From: Parvularcula bermudensis HTCC2503
Lineage (GTDB): Bacteria > Pseudomonadota > Alphaproteobacteria > Caulobacterales > Parvularculaceae
Direction: 5' to 3'
NCBI RefSeq assembly: GCF_000152825.2
Contig: NC_014414.1
Location: forward strand, 2,706,501-2,770,500
DNA: 64,000 bases
Notes under the pieces: generated by a model
The model's input: only the letters and a program-made list of their open reading frames with translations
The model's database searches: none
What the model was told of the DNA's origin: nothing
Made by a program: the position numbers and the translations under genes
Shown here: one piece after another, positions 1 to 8,749 of the stretch
Numbering within the stretch: the stretch's first letter is position 1
Layout: each line of letters starts with the position of its first letter

Positions 1-102
1 GCATATCCATTTTACTATCCATGGGACTCTAACGGATGACGCGGCAGCCCGTTGCATCTTTTCGCCCTAGACCCCACAGCCGGAGAGCCCAGATAAACAG
101 CT

Positions 103-1509
103 ATGGCTGACATTTCCCCTTCGACCGTTGCGGATCTGAAACACCTCGCCGGGGAGAAGGCGGTGGTCGATGGCACCGATGCCGCGCCGCTCCTGACCGA
201 ATGGCGTGGGCGCTGGAAGGGTAAGGCCCCCCTCGTCCTCGCCCCGGGCAGTGCTGATGAGGTCGCCGCGATCATGGCCTTCTGCCATGCCAACCGCGTG
301 CCAGTGGTGCCGCAGGGCGGCAATACGGGGCTGGTCGGCGGACAGGTGCCCCAGGGCGACGTTCTTCTGTCGACAACCCGCCTTTCGGCGATCCGAGATG
401 TCGATCCCGAAGGCTTCACGCTCAGCGCCGAGGCCGGGGTGCCCCTCCAGACGCTTCAAGAGACCGCCGCCGCCCATGGTCGCCTCTTCCCTCTCTCAAT
501 CGGCTCGGAGGGGAGCTGTCGGCTAGGCGGCATTCTCTCCACCAATGCCGGCGGCGTCCACGTCATCCGCTACGGCAATATGCGCGACCTTGTCCTTGGG
601 ATTGAGGTCGTGCTTCCCGACGGGCGGCTGTGGTCCGGCATGAATCGCCTCCGAAAAAACAATACGGGCTATGATCTCAAGCACCTGTTTATCGGTGGCG
701 AAGGGACATTGGGCATTGTCACCGCCGCGGTCCTGCGCCTGTTCCCCCAACCGGTGGACCGCGCCACGGCCTTTCTGGCGCTGCCCTCCCCCGCCGCAGC
801 GGTTGATCTTCTCTCCTTTGCCCAGGAGCGCAGCGGCGGCGCGCTCTCGGCTTTCGAGCTGATGACGGACCGGACCGTCGACCTCATCCTGCACCACTTT
901 CCAGACCTCCCGCGCCCCCTCGACACCACCGCCCCCGCCTATGTGCTGCTCGAATTCGAGGCCGGACGAAAAGGAGAGCTCACGACCCTCGTTCACTCAC
1001 TGCTGAGCGATGCGCTTGAGCGATCATGGATCATCGATGGGACGGTGGCCCAGAATACTCGCCAAGCTGAGGGCCTCTGGAGCCTTAGGCATCGGGCCTC
1101 AGAAGCGATGAAGAAAGACCCATCCTTCTGTGTGAAATGCGATATCTCCGTGCCGATCAGGGCCGTGCCGCCCTTCCTGGAAGCGGCTGATCGCGCGGTC
1201 GACCAGGCCGTCCCCGGCGCACGGGTCATCGCCTTTGGGCATATGGGCGATGGGAATATTCATTATGACATTCTCGGTCCTGAAGGGGGCGATGATAAAG
1301 TCTGGCGGGCGCGGGCAGGCGAGATCGAGCACCTGGTCCACGATGTCGTCGCCGCCCATGAGGGCTCCATCTCAGCGGAGCACGGTATCGGGCTCCTGAA
1401 GCGGGAGGAACTCCCCACCCGCAAGCCCGACACGGAAATCGACCTGATGCGGACGATCAAGGCCGCGCTCGACCCCCATGGGCTCATGAATCCCGGAAAA
1501 CTTCTCTGA
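103..1509 (+). CDS. FAD-linked oxidase, GlcD / D-2-hydroxyglutarate dehydrogenase-like
   Basis: A 468-residue flavoprotein of the FAD_binding_4 plus FAD-oxidase C-terminal family, which oxidises D-2-hydroxyacids (D-lactate, glycolate or D-2-hydroxyglutarate). The N-terminal FAD-binding half contains PQGGNTGLVGGQ (about residue 70) and the glycine-rich stretch SEGSCRLGGILSTNAGG. The C-terminal half has the metal/substrate-site signature GHMGDGNIHYDI and ends with AEHGIGLLKR, both typical of the GlcD/D2HGDH/LDHD group. The length fits the family. No Fe-S partner (GlcF) or GlcE gene is next to it, which favours a single-subunit D2HGDH or D-lactate dehydrogenase. The ATG follows a weak upstream signal. 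Two bases after its stop the sterol-desaturase-like gene begins, so they are probably co-transcribed. Substrate cannot be read from the sequence. Confidence 0.88.
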   Translation: MADISPSTVADLKHLAGEKAVVDGTDAAPLLTEWRGRWKGKAPLVLAPGSADEVAAIMAFCHANRVPVVPQGGNTGLVGGQVPQGDVLLSTTRLSAIRDVDPEGFTLSAEAGVPLQTLQETAAAHGRLFPLSIGSEGSCRLGGILSTNAGGVHVIRYGNMRDLVLGIEVVLPDGRLWSGMNRLRKNNTGYDLKHLFIGGEGTLGIVTAAVLRLFPQPVDRATAFLALPSPAAAVDLLSFAQERSGGALSAFELMTDRTVDLILHHFPDLPRPLDTTAPAYVLLEFEAGRKGELTTLVHSLLSDALERSWIIDGTVAQNTRQAEGLWSLRHRASEAMKKDPSFCVKCDISVPIRAVPPFLEAADRAVDQAVPGARVIAFGHMGDGNIHYDILGPEGGDDKVWRARAGEIEHLVHDVVAAHEGSISAEHGIGLLKREELPTRKPDTEIDLMRTIKAALDPHGLMNPGKLL

Positions 1510-1511
1510 GA

Positions 1512-2267
1512 ATGGAAACGGTCACGCTCCTCAAATTACTCTCCGCCCTCATCGTTCTTGGCGGGCTCTTTTTTCTTGAGCGGCTCTTCCCGGTGGCCCC
1601 GCGCAGGGGCGGCGTCAAACGCATCGGAAAAAATATCGGGCTTGCCGGGATCAACGGTCTTCTATCGCCGCTGGTGATTGTGCCGATTGCGGCATTGGCC
1701 GCCGCCACCGCCCCGGCGTGGCGCCCGGCGGCGCTGGACGGTGGATGGGGCCTCGCCCTTGATCTTCTGCTCCTCGATTTATGGATCTATGTCTGGCACC
1801 GAGCCAGCCACGAAACCCCCTTCCTCTGGCGCTTTCATGAGGTCCACCATCTCGACGAGTTTCTCGATGTCAGCTCGGCGGTCCGGTTCCATTTCGGAGA
1901 GGTGATCCTCTCCGCTCTCGCCCGCGGGGCCGTGATTTTTCTCCTGGATATTCAGCTGATCTCGGTCTTGATATTTGACGCCTTGGTGCTGATTTTCGCC
2001 GCTTTTCATCATGCGAATGTGGCTCTGCCGGGGGGGCTTGAGCGGGGCTTGAGGGTGTGCGTCGTCACCCCCTCTCACCATTGGGTGCATCACCACCGCC
2101 GACGCGCCGATACCGACAGCAATTACGGCACGGTCCTCACCCTTTGGGATCGTATATTTGCCTCGTTCAGCACGACGGAGCGCACCCCAAGCATGCCGAT
2201 CGGGACGGAGGGGCGCCGGGAGAAGTCGTTCGTCGGATTGATTGCCCGCCCGCTGTCGAAAAGCTAA
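1512..2267 (+). CDS. sterol desaturase / fatty acid hydroxylase family protein
   Basis: A 251-residue integral membrane di-iron hydroxylase. Hydrophobic helices at about 7-27, 45-67 and 80-95 precede the histidine boxes HRASH (96-100) and HEVHH (109-113); a further pair, FHHANV and SHHWVHHH, follows the last membrane pair. These eight or more histidines are the di-iron ligands of the FA_hydroxylase superfamily. Members hydroxylate or desaturate sterols, carotenoids, sphingoid bases or fatty acids at the membrane surface; the actual substrate is unknown here. It starts two bases after the FAD oxidase stop and is followed by the DUF1330 gene 11 bases on, so the three form a likely operon. Confidence 0.88.
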   Translation: METVTLLKLLSALIVLGGLFFLERLFPVAPRRGGVKRIGKNIGLAGINGLLSPLVIVPIAALAAATAPAWRPAALDGGWGLALDLLLLDLWIYVWHRASHETPFLWRFHEVHHLDEFLDVSSAVRFHFGEVILSALARGAVIFLLDIQLISVLIFDALVLIFAAFHHANVALPGGLERGLRVCVVTPSHHWVHHHRRRADTDSNYGTVLTLWDRIFASFSTTERTPSMPIGTEGRREKSFVGLIARPLSKS

Positions 2268-2278
2268 AATCGGGTCCC

Positions 2279-2689
2279 GTGACCTTTATCGACCCCACCC
2301 GCGAGCAGTTCTCGGCCCTTGCGAAAGGCACCTTTCCTGGCCCCGTCCATATGCTCAACCTCATCAAATATCGTCAGAAGGCGGCCTATGAAGACGGGCG
2401 GGAGGCCACGGGGGCCGAAGCCTACGCAGCCTATGGCCGGGCCTCTGCCCCAATTTTCCACAAAGCGGGGGGATCGATCATCTGGCGGGGCGTTCCGCTT
2501 GCCGGCGTGATCGGACCGGCGGACGAAAAGTGGGATCTTGGCTTCATCGCCGCTTATCCGTCGAAGGATCATTTCCTCGCCATGGTTAAGGACGAGGCCT
2601 ATCAAGCGATCGTCTTCCATCGTCAGGCGGCGGTCGAAACCTCCCGCCTCGTCGCGTTCAGCCCGCGAGAGGGCGGGGACCGCTTTTGA
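2279..2689 (+). CDS. DUF1330 domain protein
   Basis: About 136 residues, a dimeric alpha-beta barrel (ferredoxin-like) protein of the DUF1330 family. Diagnostic sequence is FIDPTREQF near the start followed by GPVHMLNLIKYR and the Y-x-x-YG segment. The open frame extends upstream inside the desaturase gene, but homology begins exactly at VTFIDP, so a GTG at 2279, 11 bases after the desaturase stop, is chosen. No biochemical function is established for the family. It ends 15 bases before the 3' end of the convergent tRNA-Val gene. Confidence 0.75.
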   Translation: MTFIDPTREQFSALAKGTFPGPVHMLNLIKYRQKAAYEDGREATGAEAYAAYGRASAPIFHKAGGSIIWRGVPLAGVIGPADEKWDLGFIAAYPSKDHFLAMVKDEAYQAIVFHRQAAVETSRLVAFSPREGGDRF

Positions 2690-2704
2690 TTGAGACATTG
2701 GGGA

Positions 2705-2780
2705 TGGTGGGCGGTGAGAGACTCGAACTCCCGACATCCTCGGTGTAAACGAGGCGCTCTACCAACTGAGCTAACCGCCC
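2705..2780 (-). tRNA. tRNA-Val (anticodon UAC)
   Basis: Read on the minus strand the 76-nt gene starts GGGCGGTTAGCTCAG and ends with CACCGCCC-A-CCA, so the CCA end is encoded. The 7-bp acceptor stem GGGCGGT/ACCGCCC closes with one G-T or adjacent pair, the D-loop contains GCTCAGTTGGTAGAGC, the anticodon loop is TTTACAC (anticodon TAC, valine), and the T-arm carries GTTCGAGTC. It lies downstream of secG on the same strand. Confidence 0.96.
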
Positions 2781-2800
2781 TTATGTCTTCCAGCTCGGTC

Positions 2801-3223
2801 CTATTGCTCGACCGCTCCGCTCGTATCGTCGTCGGTTTCGGGCGCGACGGCGGGATCGGCAGCAGGGTTGGGGGTCGGCGCCGTCGGGGCCTCATCGCCG
2901 AAGTCGAAAATGTCCGAAGCGTCGATTTCGCTCGGGTCAGTGGGGGCCGCCTCCTCTTCACCGATCAATTCCTGGCGCAACTCCACAGCGGAGATGCCCC
3001 GATCCGACGTGATCGCGAGAAGTAGCGAGGTCGCGAAGAACGCCGCACCGAGGGCCGTGGTGCTGCGGGTCAGGACATCAGCGGTGCCGCGACCGGACAG
3101 GAAATTGCCGCCGCCGCCCCCCATGCCCAACGCCCCCCCCTCGGAGCGTTGCAACAGGACCACACCTACAAGCGCGATCACGATGAGCGTGTGAAGGGTC
3201 AGCAAAACGGCGGTCATCGGCAA
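2801..3223 (-). CDS. secG: preprotein translocase subunit SecG
   Basis: A 140-residue inner-membrane protein, the small stimulatory subunit of the SecYEG channel. Two transmembrane helices are visible at about 4-22 (VLLTLHTLIVIALVGVVLL) and 56-73, separated by the family signature LLQRSEGGALGMGGGGG. After the second helix is a long acidic, proline- and alanine-rich tail (about residues 80-140) rich in D/E, as is common in alphaproteobacterial SecG. It follows tpiA and an alpha/beta hydrolase on the same strand; the tpiA-secG linkage is widespread in proteobacteria. Confidence 0.93.
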   Translation of the reverse strand: MPMTAVLLTLHTLIVIALVGVVLLQRSEGGALGMGGGGGNFLSGRGTADVLTRSTTALGAAFFATSLLLAITSDRGISAVELRQELIGEEEAAPTDPSEIDASDIFDFGDEAPTAPTPNPAADPAVAPETDDDTSGAVEQ

Positions 3224-3244
3224 CCTGCAAAATATCGAAAATGA

Positions 3245-4267
3245 CTATCCTTGCGCCGAGCCGGGGAAGACGGACACCAGCCGACGGAAGGCGCCTTGTA
3301 ACGGCGAACGGGCCGCCGCTGCAACCCGTGCATCCAATCGCGTCACCGCGGTGGCCACGGCCTCTGGATATTGGTGGTGCAAGGCATGGCCACCGCCGTC
3401 GATCACCGTCAGTTTAAAGCCCTGCATCGCCTGGCGCATGGCCCTCGCATGGACGGTCGTGACCACCGTCATATCGTGGGTGCCGGCCAGCGCCTCACAG
3501 GGGATCGTGATCTCATCATAACGGCGCGATTGGGCGTAGAGTTGTTCGTAAAGTCGGGTGATATCTTCGTTGTTCGCGTGAAATGTCTTCGGCCGAAAGG
3601 TGAGCGCCACCCGAGTCCGCTGATGATATCGGCTGGTCAGTGCACTGCCGCGCAAGGACCGCTCGACCGCCCGCTTGGCCCCAAAGCGAGCATAAAGGGG
3701 GATAAAGGTACGGCGGAACAACCATCCATAGTAAGGGTTGAGACCGACCCGATTGTACCACGTCACGCCGCCCGGCCACGGATGGGTCACCGGGGCGACG
3801 AGGACCAGTCCCGCCACGTCGTCGGGATAATCGAGGGCGTAGCGCAGGGCGACCGCCCCGCCGAAACTCTGGCCAAGAACGATGGGCCGAGAGATCCCCG
3901 CCTTACTCGCGGCTTCGTGGATCATCGCCGCCTGGACGTCGAGGCGCCAGCCATCCTGGGGGCGCTCGGAGAACCCATGCCCCGGCCGGTCAGGGATGAA
4001 TAAGCGGCGCGTGTCCTGAAACCGACCGCTGAGATCGATGTCCATATCGAGGGCATTGGTCATCGATCCATGGATGAGGATCATCGGAGGCGGTCCCTTA
4101 GGCACCTCCTCTCCCTTCACCAGCGCGTGCAGGGTGCCGAGGGAGGTGTCGAACATTTCCCCCGCCGCGGGCATTTCCCGGGTAGCCTTTCGGCTCAACC
4201 AGACCGACCAGACGATCAGGACACCAATGATTCCAAGGCCGAAGAAGAACAGGTAGTTGAGGGGCAT
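3245..4267 (-). CDS. alpha/beta hydrolase, membrane-anchored
   Basis: A 340-residue alpha/beta-hydrolase-fold enzyme with an N-terminal transmembrane anchor (about 5-24, YLFFFGLGIIGVLIVWSVWL). The oxyanion motif is ILIHGSM, the nucleophile elbow is GQSFGG (serine about 134), the acid lies around LAGTHDMTV and the histidine in DGGGHALHHQYP. The core matches generic esterase/epoxide-hydrolase-like members; the substrate is not predictable. Its ATG shares one base with the tpiA stop (TGATG), implying translational coupling with tpiA. SecG follows 21 bases downstream. Confidence 0.85.
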   Translation of the reverse strand: MPLNYLFFFGLGIIGVLIVWSVWLSRKATREMPAAGEMFDTSLGTLHALVKGEEVPKGPPPMILIHGSMTNALDMDIDLSGRFQDTRRLFIPDRPGHGFSERPQDGWRLDVQAAMIHEAASKAGISRPIVLGQSFGGAVALRYALDYPDDVAGLVLVAPVTHPWPGGVTWYNRVGLNPYYGWLFRRTFIPLYARFGAKRAVERSLRGSALTSRYHQRTRVALTFRPKTFHANNEDITRLYEQLYAQSRRYDEITIPCEALAGTHDMTVVTTVHARAMRQAMQGFKLTVIDGGGHALHHQYPEAVATAVTRLDARVAAAARSPLQGAFRRLVSVFPGSAQG

Positions 4268-5004
4268 CAGGCCCTCACAATAGGCTCGAAATCATCAGCC
4301 TTGAGGCTGGCCCCGCCCACCAGCGCGCCGTTGACATTGGACACCGCCAGAATCTCCGCGGCGTTACCGGGCTTGACCGACCCCCCATAGAGCAACCGCG
4401 TGTCCGGGCTGGTCGCCTGACGCAGGGCTGCATGCATCTCTTCGATCTCCGCCGGGCCGGCGGTTTTCCCCGTCCCGATCGCCCAGATCGGCTCATAGGC
4501 CACGACAACGCCCTTGCCCGCCCCCGGAAACGCCGCCTTGAGCTGGGCGACAACGGTGTCGACGGCCTTGCCAGCTTCCCGGGTTTCAAGATTCTCCCCA
4601 ACACAGAGAATGGGGATCAAATCGGCCTTGAGGGCGGCCGCCAGTTTTGCCTTGACCACCTCATCTGTCTCACCGTGATAGTCCCGCCGCTCCGAGTGGC
4701 CGACGATACAATAACAGGCCCCGGCATCGCGCAACATGGCCGCCGACAAATCGCCGGTATAGGCGCCGCTTTCCTCGGTATGGCAGTCCTGCGCGCCGAG
4801 CCCGATCGTGTCGAATTGGAGGGCATGCATCGGGGCGATCAGGGTCGCGGGGGGGCAGATCACCACATCGACATTGTCCGGCCTTGGGGTCTCGAGGCGT
4901 TGGGCCAAGGTCGTGACCTCAGCGAGATCGTCTTCGAGACCGTTCATCTTCCAATTTCCAGCGATCAGTCTGCGCACGTCACCATCTCCCATATTTTGGA
5001 TCAT
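4267..5004 (-). CDS. tpiA: triosephosphate isomerase
   Basis: Interconverts dihydroxyacetone phosphate and glyceraldehyde-3-phosphate in glycolysis/gluconeogenesis. The 245-residue product has AGNWKMNG (substrate lysine), CIVGHSERR (catalytic histidine), VVAYEPIWAIGTGKTA (catalytic glutamate and flexible loop) and LLYGGSVKPGN (phosphate binding). The frame is open for another 46 codons upstream, but the ATG at 5004 has an AGGA-type ribosome site about 9 bases ahead and gives the normal family length. Convergent evidence for coupling: its stop overlaps the start of the hydrolase. It diverges from ppiD with 113 bp between the starts. Confidence 0.96.
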   Translation of the reverse strand: MIQNMGDGDVRRLIAGNWKMNGLEDDLAEVTTLAQRLETPRPDNVDVVICPPATLIAPMHALQFDTIGLGAQDCHTEESGAYTGDLSAAMLRDAGACYCIVGHSERRDYHGETDEVVKAKLAAALKADLIPILCVGENLETREAGKAVDTVVAQLKAAFPGAGKGVVVAYEPIWAIGTGKTAGPAEIEEMHAALRQATSPDTRLLYGGSVKPGNAAEILAVSNVNGALVGGASLKADDFEPIVRA

Positions 5005-5031
5005 CGATTGTGTTCCTGCCGGTGTCCCCGC

Positions 5032-5061
5032 CCCTTGCCAAGCCCGAGCCCTTGCCAAGCC
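5032..5061. repeat. short tandem direct repeat in the tpiA-ppiD promoter region
   Basis: The 13-mer CCCTTGCCAAGCC occurs at 5032-5044 and again at 5049-5061 (17-bp period), between the divergent tpiA and ppiD starts. It may be a replication-slippage product or part of a regulatory region; nothing further supports a role. Confidence 0.5.
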
Positions 5062-5117
5062 GAGCGCCGCTCGCCAAACCGCCCTTCGCTCCTCCGCAGC
5101 GGTGAAAGAGGGTCTGG

Positions 5118-6968
5118 ATGCTGACAACGTTCCGAAAAGCAACCAAAGGCGTCGGCGCGTGGGTCGTGTTGGGCCTCGCTATTCTAGCCTTTGCCTTTGT
5201 CGGTGTGCCCACCCTTTCAGGCTCCGGCGGCCAGGAGGCCATCCGGGTCGGCGGCACGGTATTCGAGGTTGCGGCGGTCGAGGAGGAATTCAGCCGCCGC
5301 TTCCAGCGCCAGCAACGGGGCGAGAATGCCCCCGCCAGCCGGGAGGAAGCCGTGGCGGCGGGATTGCTGGACCAGGTGGTGCGCGATTACGGCCTGAGGG
5401 CCTTGATCCTTGAGGAGGCCGACACGCTCGGCCTGGCCGTCAGCCCTGAGATGCTGACCACTTATTTGCGGGCGCAGCCGGCTTTTCTCGATGAGGACGG
5501 TGAGTTCGACTCTAACCGGTTCAACCGCGTGCTCGCCGCCAATCAACTCTCCCTCACTGAGCTGCGCGACCGTCTGTCCCTCGAACTCATCGAAGGCCAG
5601 CTCAACCGCGCCGTCGCAACCGGTGTCGGGGCGCCTGCCATCCTCGCCCAGTCCCTTGCTCTGCGACAGGGAGAAGAACGCGATGTCAGCCTTGTGACCT
5701 TTAGCGCCCCGGAGATTGCCGCCCCTTCCGAAGAAAATCTTCGTCAGTATTACGAAGAAAGGCAGGGCCGCTACCGCACCGGCGAAGCGAGGGGCTTTAC
5801 CTATCTCTTGCTGACAGATGACACGATCGGCGCTGAGATCGCCATCAGTGACGAAGACGTTCGCCAACTCTACGATGCCCGGGTGGGAAGCCTAGGGACC
5901 CCCGAAATTCGCTCCCTCACCCAAGCCCAATTCCGAGACGCAAGCGCGGCACGCGACGCCTTAGCGGCGATCGAGGCCGGCGCCGCGTTCAACGACGCCG
6001 TCGAAGCCGCAGGCGGGACCCTCGCCACCCTCGACGGGGTCACCGAGAGCGCGATCGCCGACCAGGCGGTCGCCGAGGCCGCCTTCGCCGCGGCGTCGCC
6101 AGCCATTCTTGGTCCCATCGACGGGATTTTTGGAACCGTGCTGGTGAACCTGACCCAGATCGTCCCCGCGACAACCCCAAGTTTCGAGGAGGTCCGGGAG
6201 GATCTGGAGGCCGCCCTGCGACAGGAGGATCTTGGCCAGCGGATCGACGATATTTATACGGAAATTCAGTTTGCCGGCGACGATGGGACGCCGCTCGCGG
6301 AAGCCGCGCAGGGATTAGACCTGAGCGCCGTCACTATCTCCCCCAAGCCTTTGGCGGCGCTACAGGACGATGATCGCCTTCCCCCCGCTCTCCTCGCGGC
6401 CGTCTTCACCACGGCCCCCGGCGCCTATTTTGAAGAGGTTCGATTGCCTGAGGGGGGCGTCGCCTTTTTCGAACTCGGCGAGATCGTGCCGTCATCGGTA
6501 CAGCCCTTCGAAGCCGTGGAGGAGGAGGTCGCCACAGACTGGCGCACGGACCAGCGTATTGAGGCCCTTCGGGGGGTGCGTGAGGCGGTGATGAGCGCAA
6601 TCGCCGACGGGCAATCCTTTGCCGACGCCGTCGCGGCCGAGGGCGAGACAGTCAGCACCCGAACTTTGTCGGCGAATGTGCTGAACGACGACCTCCCGCC
6701 GGCCCTCGTCGAAGCGATCTTTTCCCGACCGATCGGCGAAGTTCTCGATGCCTTAGGCTCAGATCGGACCGATCTCACATTGGCAAAGGTCGAAGATGTC
6801 CGCTTCATTGCCCCGTCGACGGCGCCATCCCTCGCCCAGTTACGGCAAACACTGTCCCGCGACATCGCCACGGATCTCTTCGAAGCCTATCTCCTCAGCG
6901 CCGAACAGGATTATGGTATTCGCGTGAATGACGGTCTTTTGGCGGAACGCTTTGGCACGGCCCCATGA
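5118..6968 (+). CDS. ppiD: PpiD/SurA-type periplasmic folding chaperone
   Basis: A 616-residue inner-membrane-anchored periplasmic foldase. A short cytoplasmic segment is followed by one membrane helix (about 14-34, WVVLGLAILAFAFVGVPTL), a SurA-N-like chaperone domain (about 40-190), a parvulin-like middle section (about 270-360) and a helical C-terminal region. It is expected to bind emerging exported proteins at the Sec translocon. The parvulin core is divergent, so isomerase activity is uncertain; E. coli PpiD also has little. The start is supported by AGAGGG about 6 bases ahead. The stop overlaps the trpE ATG by 4 bp (ATGA), the usual alphaproteobacterial ppiD-trpE arrangement. Confidence 0.88.
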   Translation: MLTTFRKATKGVGAWVVLGLAILAFAFVGVPTLSGSGGQEAIRVGGTVFEVAAVEEEFSRRFQRQQRGENAPASREEAVAAGLLDQVVRDYGLRALILEEADTLGLAVSPEMLTTYLRAQPAFLDEDGEFDSNRFNRVLAANQLSLTELRDRLSLELIEGQLNRAVATGVGAPAILAQSLALRQGEERDVSLVTFSAPEIAAPSEENLRQYYEERQGRYRTGEARGFTYLLLTDDTIGAEIAISDEDVRQLYDARVGSLGTPEIRSLTQAQFRDASAARDALAAIEAGAAFNDAVEAAGGTLATLDGVTESAIADQAVAEAAFAAASPAILGPIDGIFGTVLVNLTQIVPATTPSFEEVREDLEAALRQEDLGQRIDDIYTEIQFAGDDGTPLAEAAQGLDLSAVTISPKPLAALQDDDRLPPALLAAVFTTAPGAYFEEVRLPEGGVAFFELGEIVPSSVQPFEAVEEEVATDWRTDQRIEALRGVREAVMSAIADGQSFADAVAAEGETVSTRTLSANVLNDDLPPALVEAIFSRPIGEVLDALGSDRTDLTLAKVEDVRFIAPSTAPSLAQLRQTLSRDIATDLFEAYLLSAEQDYGIRVNDGLLAERFGTAP

Positions 6969-8491
6969 CGACGGACGGCTACCTCACCCCCGCGCCCGCC
7001 TTTGAGGCGTTCGCCCGCATCTATGAGCGGGGGGAGGCGCAACTGGTCTGGCGCCGCGTGGTGGGCGATCTCGATACGCCGGTGTCCGCCTATCTCAAAC
7101 TTGCCGGTCATCGAAAAAACGCCTTTCTGCTCGAATCCGTCGAGGGGGGCGATACGCTCGGCCGCTATTCGACCATCGGCCTGAAGCCCGATCTCATCTG
7201 GCGCGCCCATGGCGACAAGCCCGAGATCAATCGCACCCCTCATATCGATCCCAACGCGTTCCATCCCGATGAAGGCGGGACCATCGCCTCCCTCACGCGG
7301 GTTCTCGACGACTCCCGGATCGCGATCGATCCCGACATCCAAGCCCAATTGCCCCCCATGGCCGCGGGCATGTTCGGCTATTTCGGCTATGATTTCGTCC
7401 GCCTGGCCGAACATCTTCCGCATCGACCGCCCTCCCCCTACACCGTGCCGGACGGGTTGTTCGTGAGACCGACGATCCTGGCGATTTTCGACAATGTCAC
7501 CCGCGACGTCACGGTGATCACGCAAGTCCGTGCCGACCCCCAAATCTCGGCGAAAGCTGCCTATGGGCGCGCGGCCGAACGCCTGGCCGATGCCATCGCC
7601 GATCTCAATCGGCCAGTCCCCGCCGAGGTGCCCGGCCCCACCGCCCCGGTCGAGTTCGAGGCGCACATCCCGCCCGAGGCGTATCGGGAGATGGTCCTCA
7701 AGGCGAAGGACTATATCGCGGCCGGTGACGTCTTTCAGGTGGTGCTCGCCCAGCGGTTCTCGACCCCTTACGATGGAGACCCTTTCTCCGTTTACAGAAC
7801 CCTGCGGCGTATCAACCCCTCCCCCTTCCTCTTTTATCTGAACTTTGAGGGGCTGACGCTGCTCGGCGCCAGCCCGGAAATTCTCGTCAGGGTACGGCAA
7901 GGACAGGTCACCATTCGCCCGATTGCCGGCACCCGCCCCAGAGGGGCAACCCCGGAAGAGGATCTGGCCCTTGAGGCCGAACTCCTCGCCGATCCCAAGG
8001 AACGGGCAGAGCACTTGATGCTGCTCGATTTGGGGCGGAACGATGTCGGCCGGTCGAGTGAATTCGGCACCGTGACCCCCACCGAGACGTTCTTCATCGA
8101 ACGCTACAGCCATGTGATGCATATCGTTTCGAACGTCACCGGCACATTGCGCCCCGATCTTCGTCCCCTCGATGCCCTGGCCCATGGCTTTCCCGCCGGG
8201 ACATTGACCGGCGCCCCCAAGGTGCGCGCGATGGAGATTATCGACGAGCTCGAGCCGGAGGGACGGGGCCCCTATGGCGGTTGCATCGGCTATTTCGGGG
8301 CCGATGGCGGCTTTGACACCTGCATCGGCCTCCGCATGGCCATTCATACGGGGGGGCGGTTGCATGTGACCGCCGGCGCCGGAATCGTCGCCGACAGTCG
8401 CCCCGAGAGCGAGCAAGCAGAGTGTGAGGTCAAAGCCCGGGCCATTCTCACCGCGACGAAGATGGCCGCGGACCGCAAGGGCCGGAACTAG
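6965..8491 (+). CDS. trpE: anthranilate synthase component I
   Basis: Converts chorismate to anthranilate, first committed step of tryptophan synthesis, using ammonia delivered by TrpG. The 508-residue product has the N-terminal regulatory domain and the chorismate-binding domain with RPIAGTRPRG, DPKERAEHLMLLDLGRNDVGR, HVMHIVSNVTG, FPAGTLTGAPKVRAMEII and GGCIGYFGADGG. It is translationally coupled to ppiD (ATGA). No attenuator leader can precede it because of that overlap. trpG lies 3.4 kb downstream, separated by Tad-like genes. The stop TAG is the CTAG end of the dispersed repeat that begins at 8492. Confidence 0.97.
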   Translation: MTTDGYLTPAPAFEAFARIYERGEAQLVWRRVVGDLDTPVSAYLKLAGHRKNAFLLESVEGGDTLGRYSTIGLKPDLIWRAHGDKPEINRTPHIDPNAFHPDEGGTIASLTRVLDDSRIAIDPDIQAQLPPMAAGMFGYFGYDFVRLAEHLPHRPPSPYTVPDGLFVRPTILAIFDNVTRDVTVITQVRADPQISAKAAYGRAAERLADAIADLNRPVPAEVPGPTAPVEFEAHIPPEAYREMVLKAKDYIAAGDVFQVVLAQRFSTPYDGDPFSVYRTLRRINPSPFLFYLNFEGLTLLGASPEILVRVRQGQVTIRPIAGTRPRGATPEEDLALEAELLADPKERAEHLMLLDLGRNDVGRSSEFGTVTPTETFFIERYSHVMHIVSNVTGTLRPDLRPLDALAHGFPAGTLTGAPKVRAMEIIDELEPEGRGPYGGCIGYFGADGGFDTCIGLRMAIHTGGRLHVTAGAGIVADSRPESEQAECEVKARAILTATKMAADRKGRN

Positions 8492-8593
8492 CACCGTTTC
8501 AGGTCAATCGGAGGCGTGAACCGTCTTTAGACCTTTGGCTTGTCGCCTTGTCTTCACGCGAACCGGTGCCCCCTTCGCTTGGAAAGGCTCTAA
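8492..8593 (-). repeat. dispersed intergenic repeat, copy A
   Basis: About 102 bp. Read on the minus strand it contains TTCCAAGCGAAGGGGGCACC, GGTTCGCGTGAAGACAAGGC and, near its end, CCGATTGACCTGAAACGGTG. The same blocks occur at 24109, 36195, 40766 and 54546. The plus-strand left edge abuts the TAG stop of trpE. It resembles the mosaic intergenic repeats known from other alphaproteobacteria (RIME/ABC-like elements); family identity is not proven. Confidence 0.75.
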
Positions 8594-8694
8594 CCTCCAC
8601 GGCGAGGGCGACAAAAGATGTGTCCCCAAAGGGCGCACGAAGAACCGTTCGATTTTTCGATAAAAGCAATCTCGGTCTTTGCCTATGCCTTCAA

Positions 8695-8727
8695 GGATTA
8701 GTGCCAATGAGGAGAGGTGACTAATCC
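8695..8727. promoter_or_regulatory. perfect 8-bp inverted repeat upstream of the TadG-like gene
   Basis: GGATTAGT (8695-8702) and ACTAATCC (8720-8727) form a perfect dyad with a 17-base spacer, 22 bases before the ATG of the TadG-like gene. It could be an operator or an mRNA hairpin controlling the Tad-like trio. The rest of the interval (8594-8749) shows nothing recognisable. Confidence 0.45.
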
Positions 8728-8749
8728 AACAAATGCGCCCTGACCCCAG

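Noticed and set aside
2690-3025. Plus-strand frame of 111 codons across the tRNA-Val gene and the secG 3' end
   Set aside because: Its beginning is a translation of the tRNA complement, a common artefact, and the rest is antisense to secG.
5005-5142. Extended tpiA N-terminus starting at 5142
   Set aside because: The extra 46 residues are not homologous to TpiA, and the ATG at 5004 has a good ribosome site.
6911-8494. 527-codon minus-strand frame opposite trpE
   Set aside because: High-GC antisense shadow; no family match, and trpE covers it completely.
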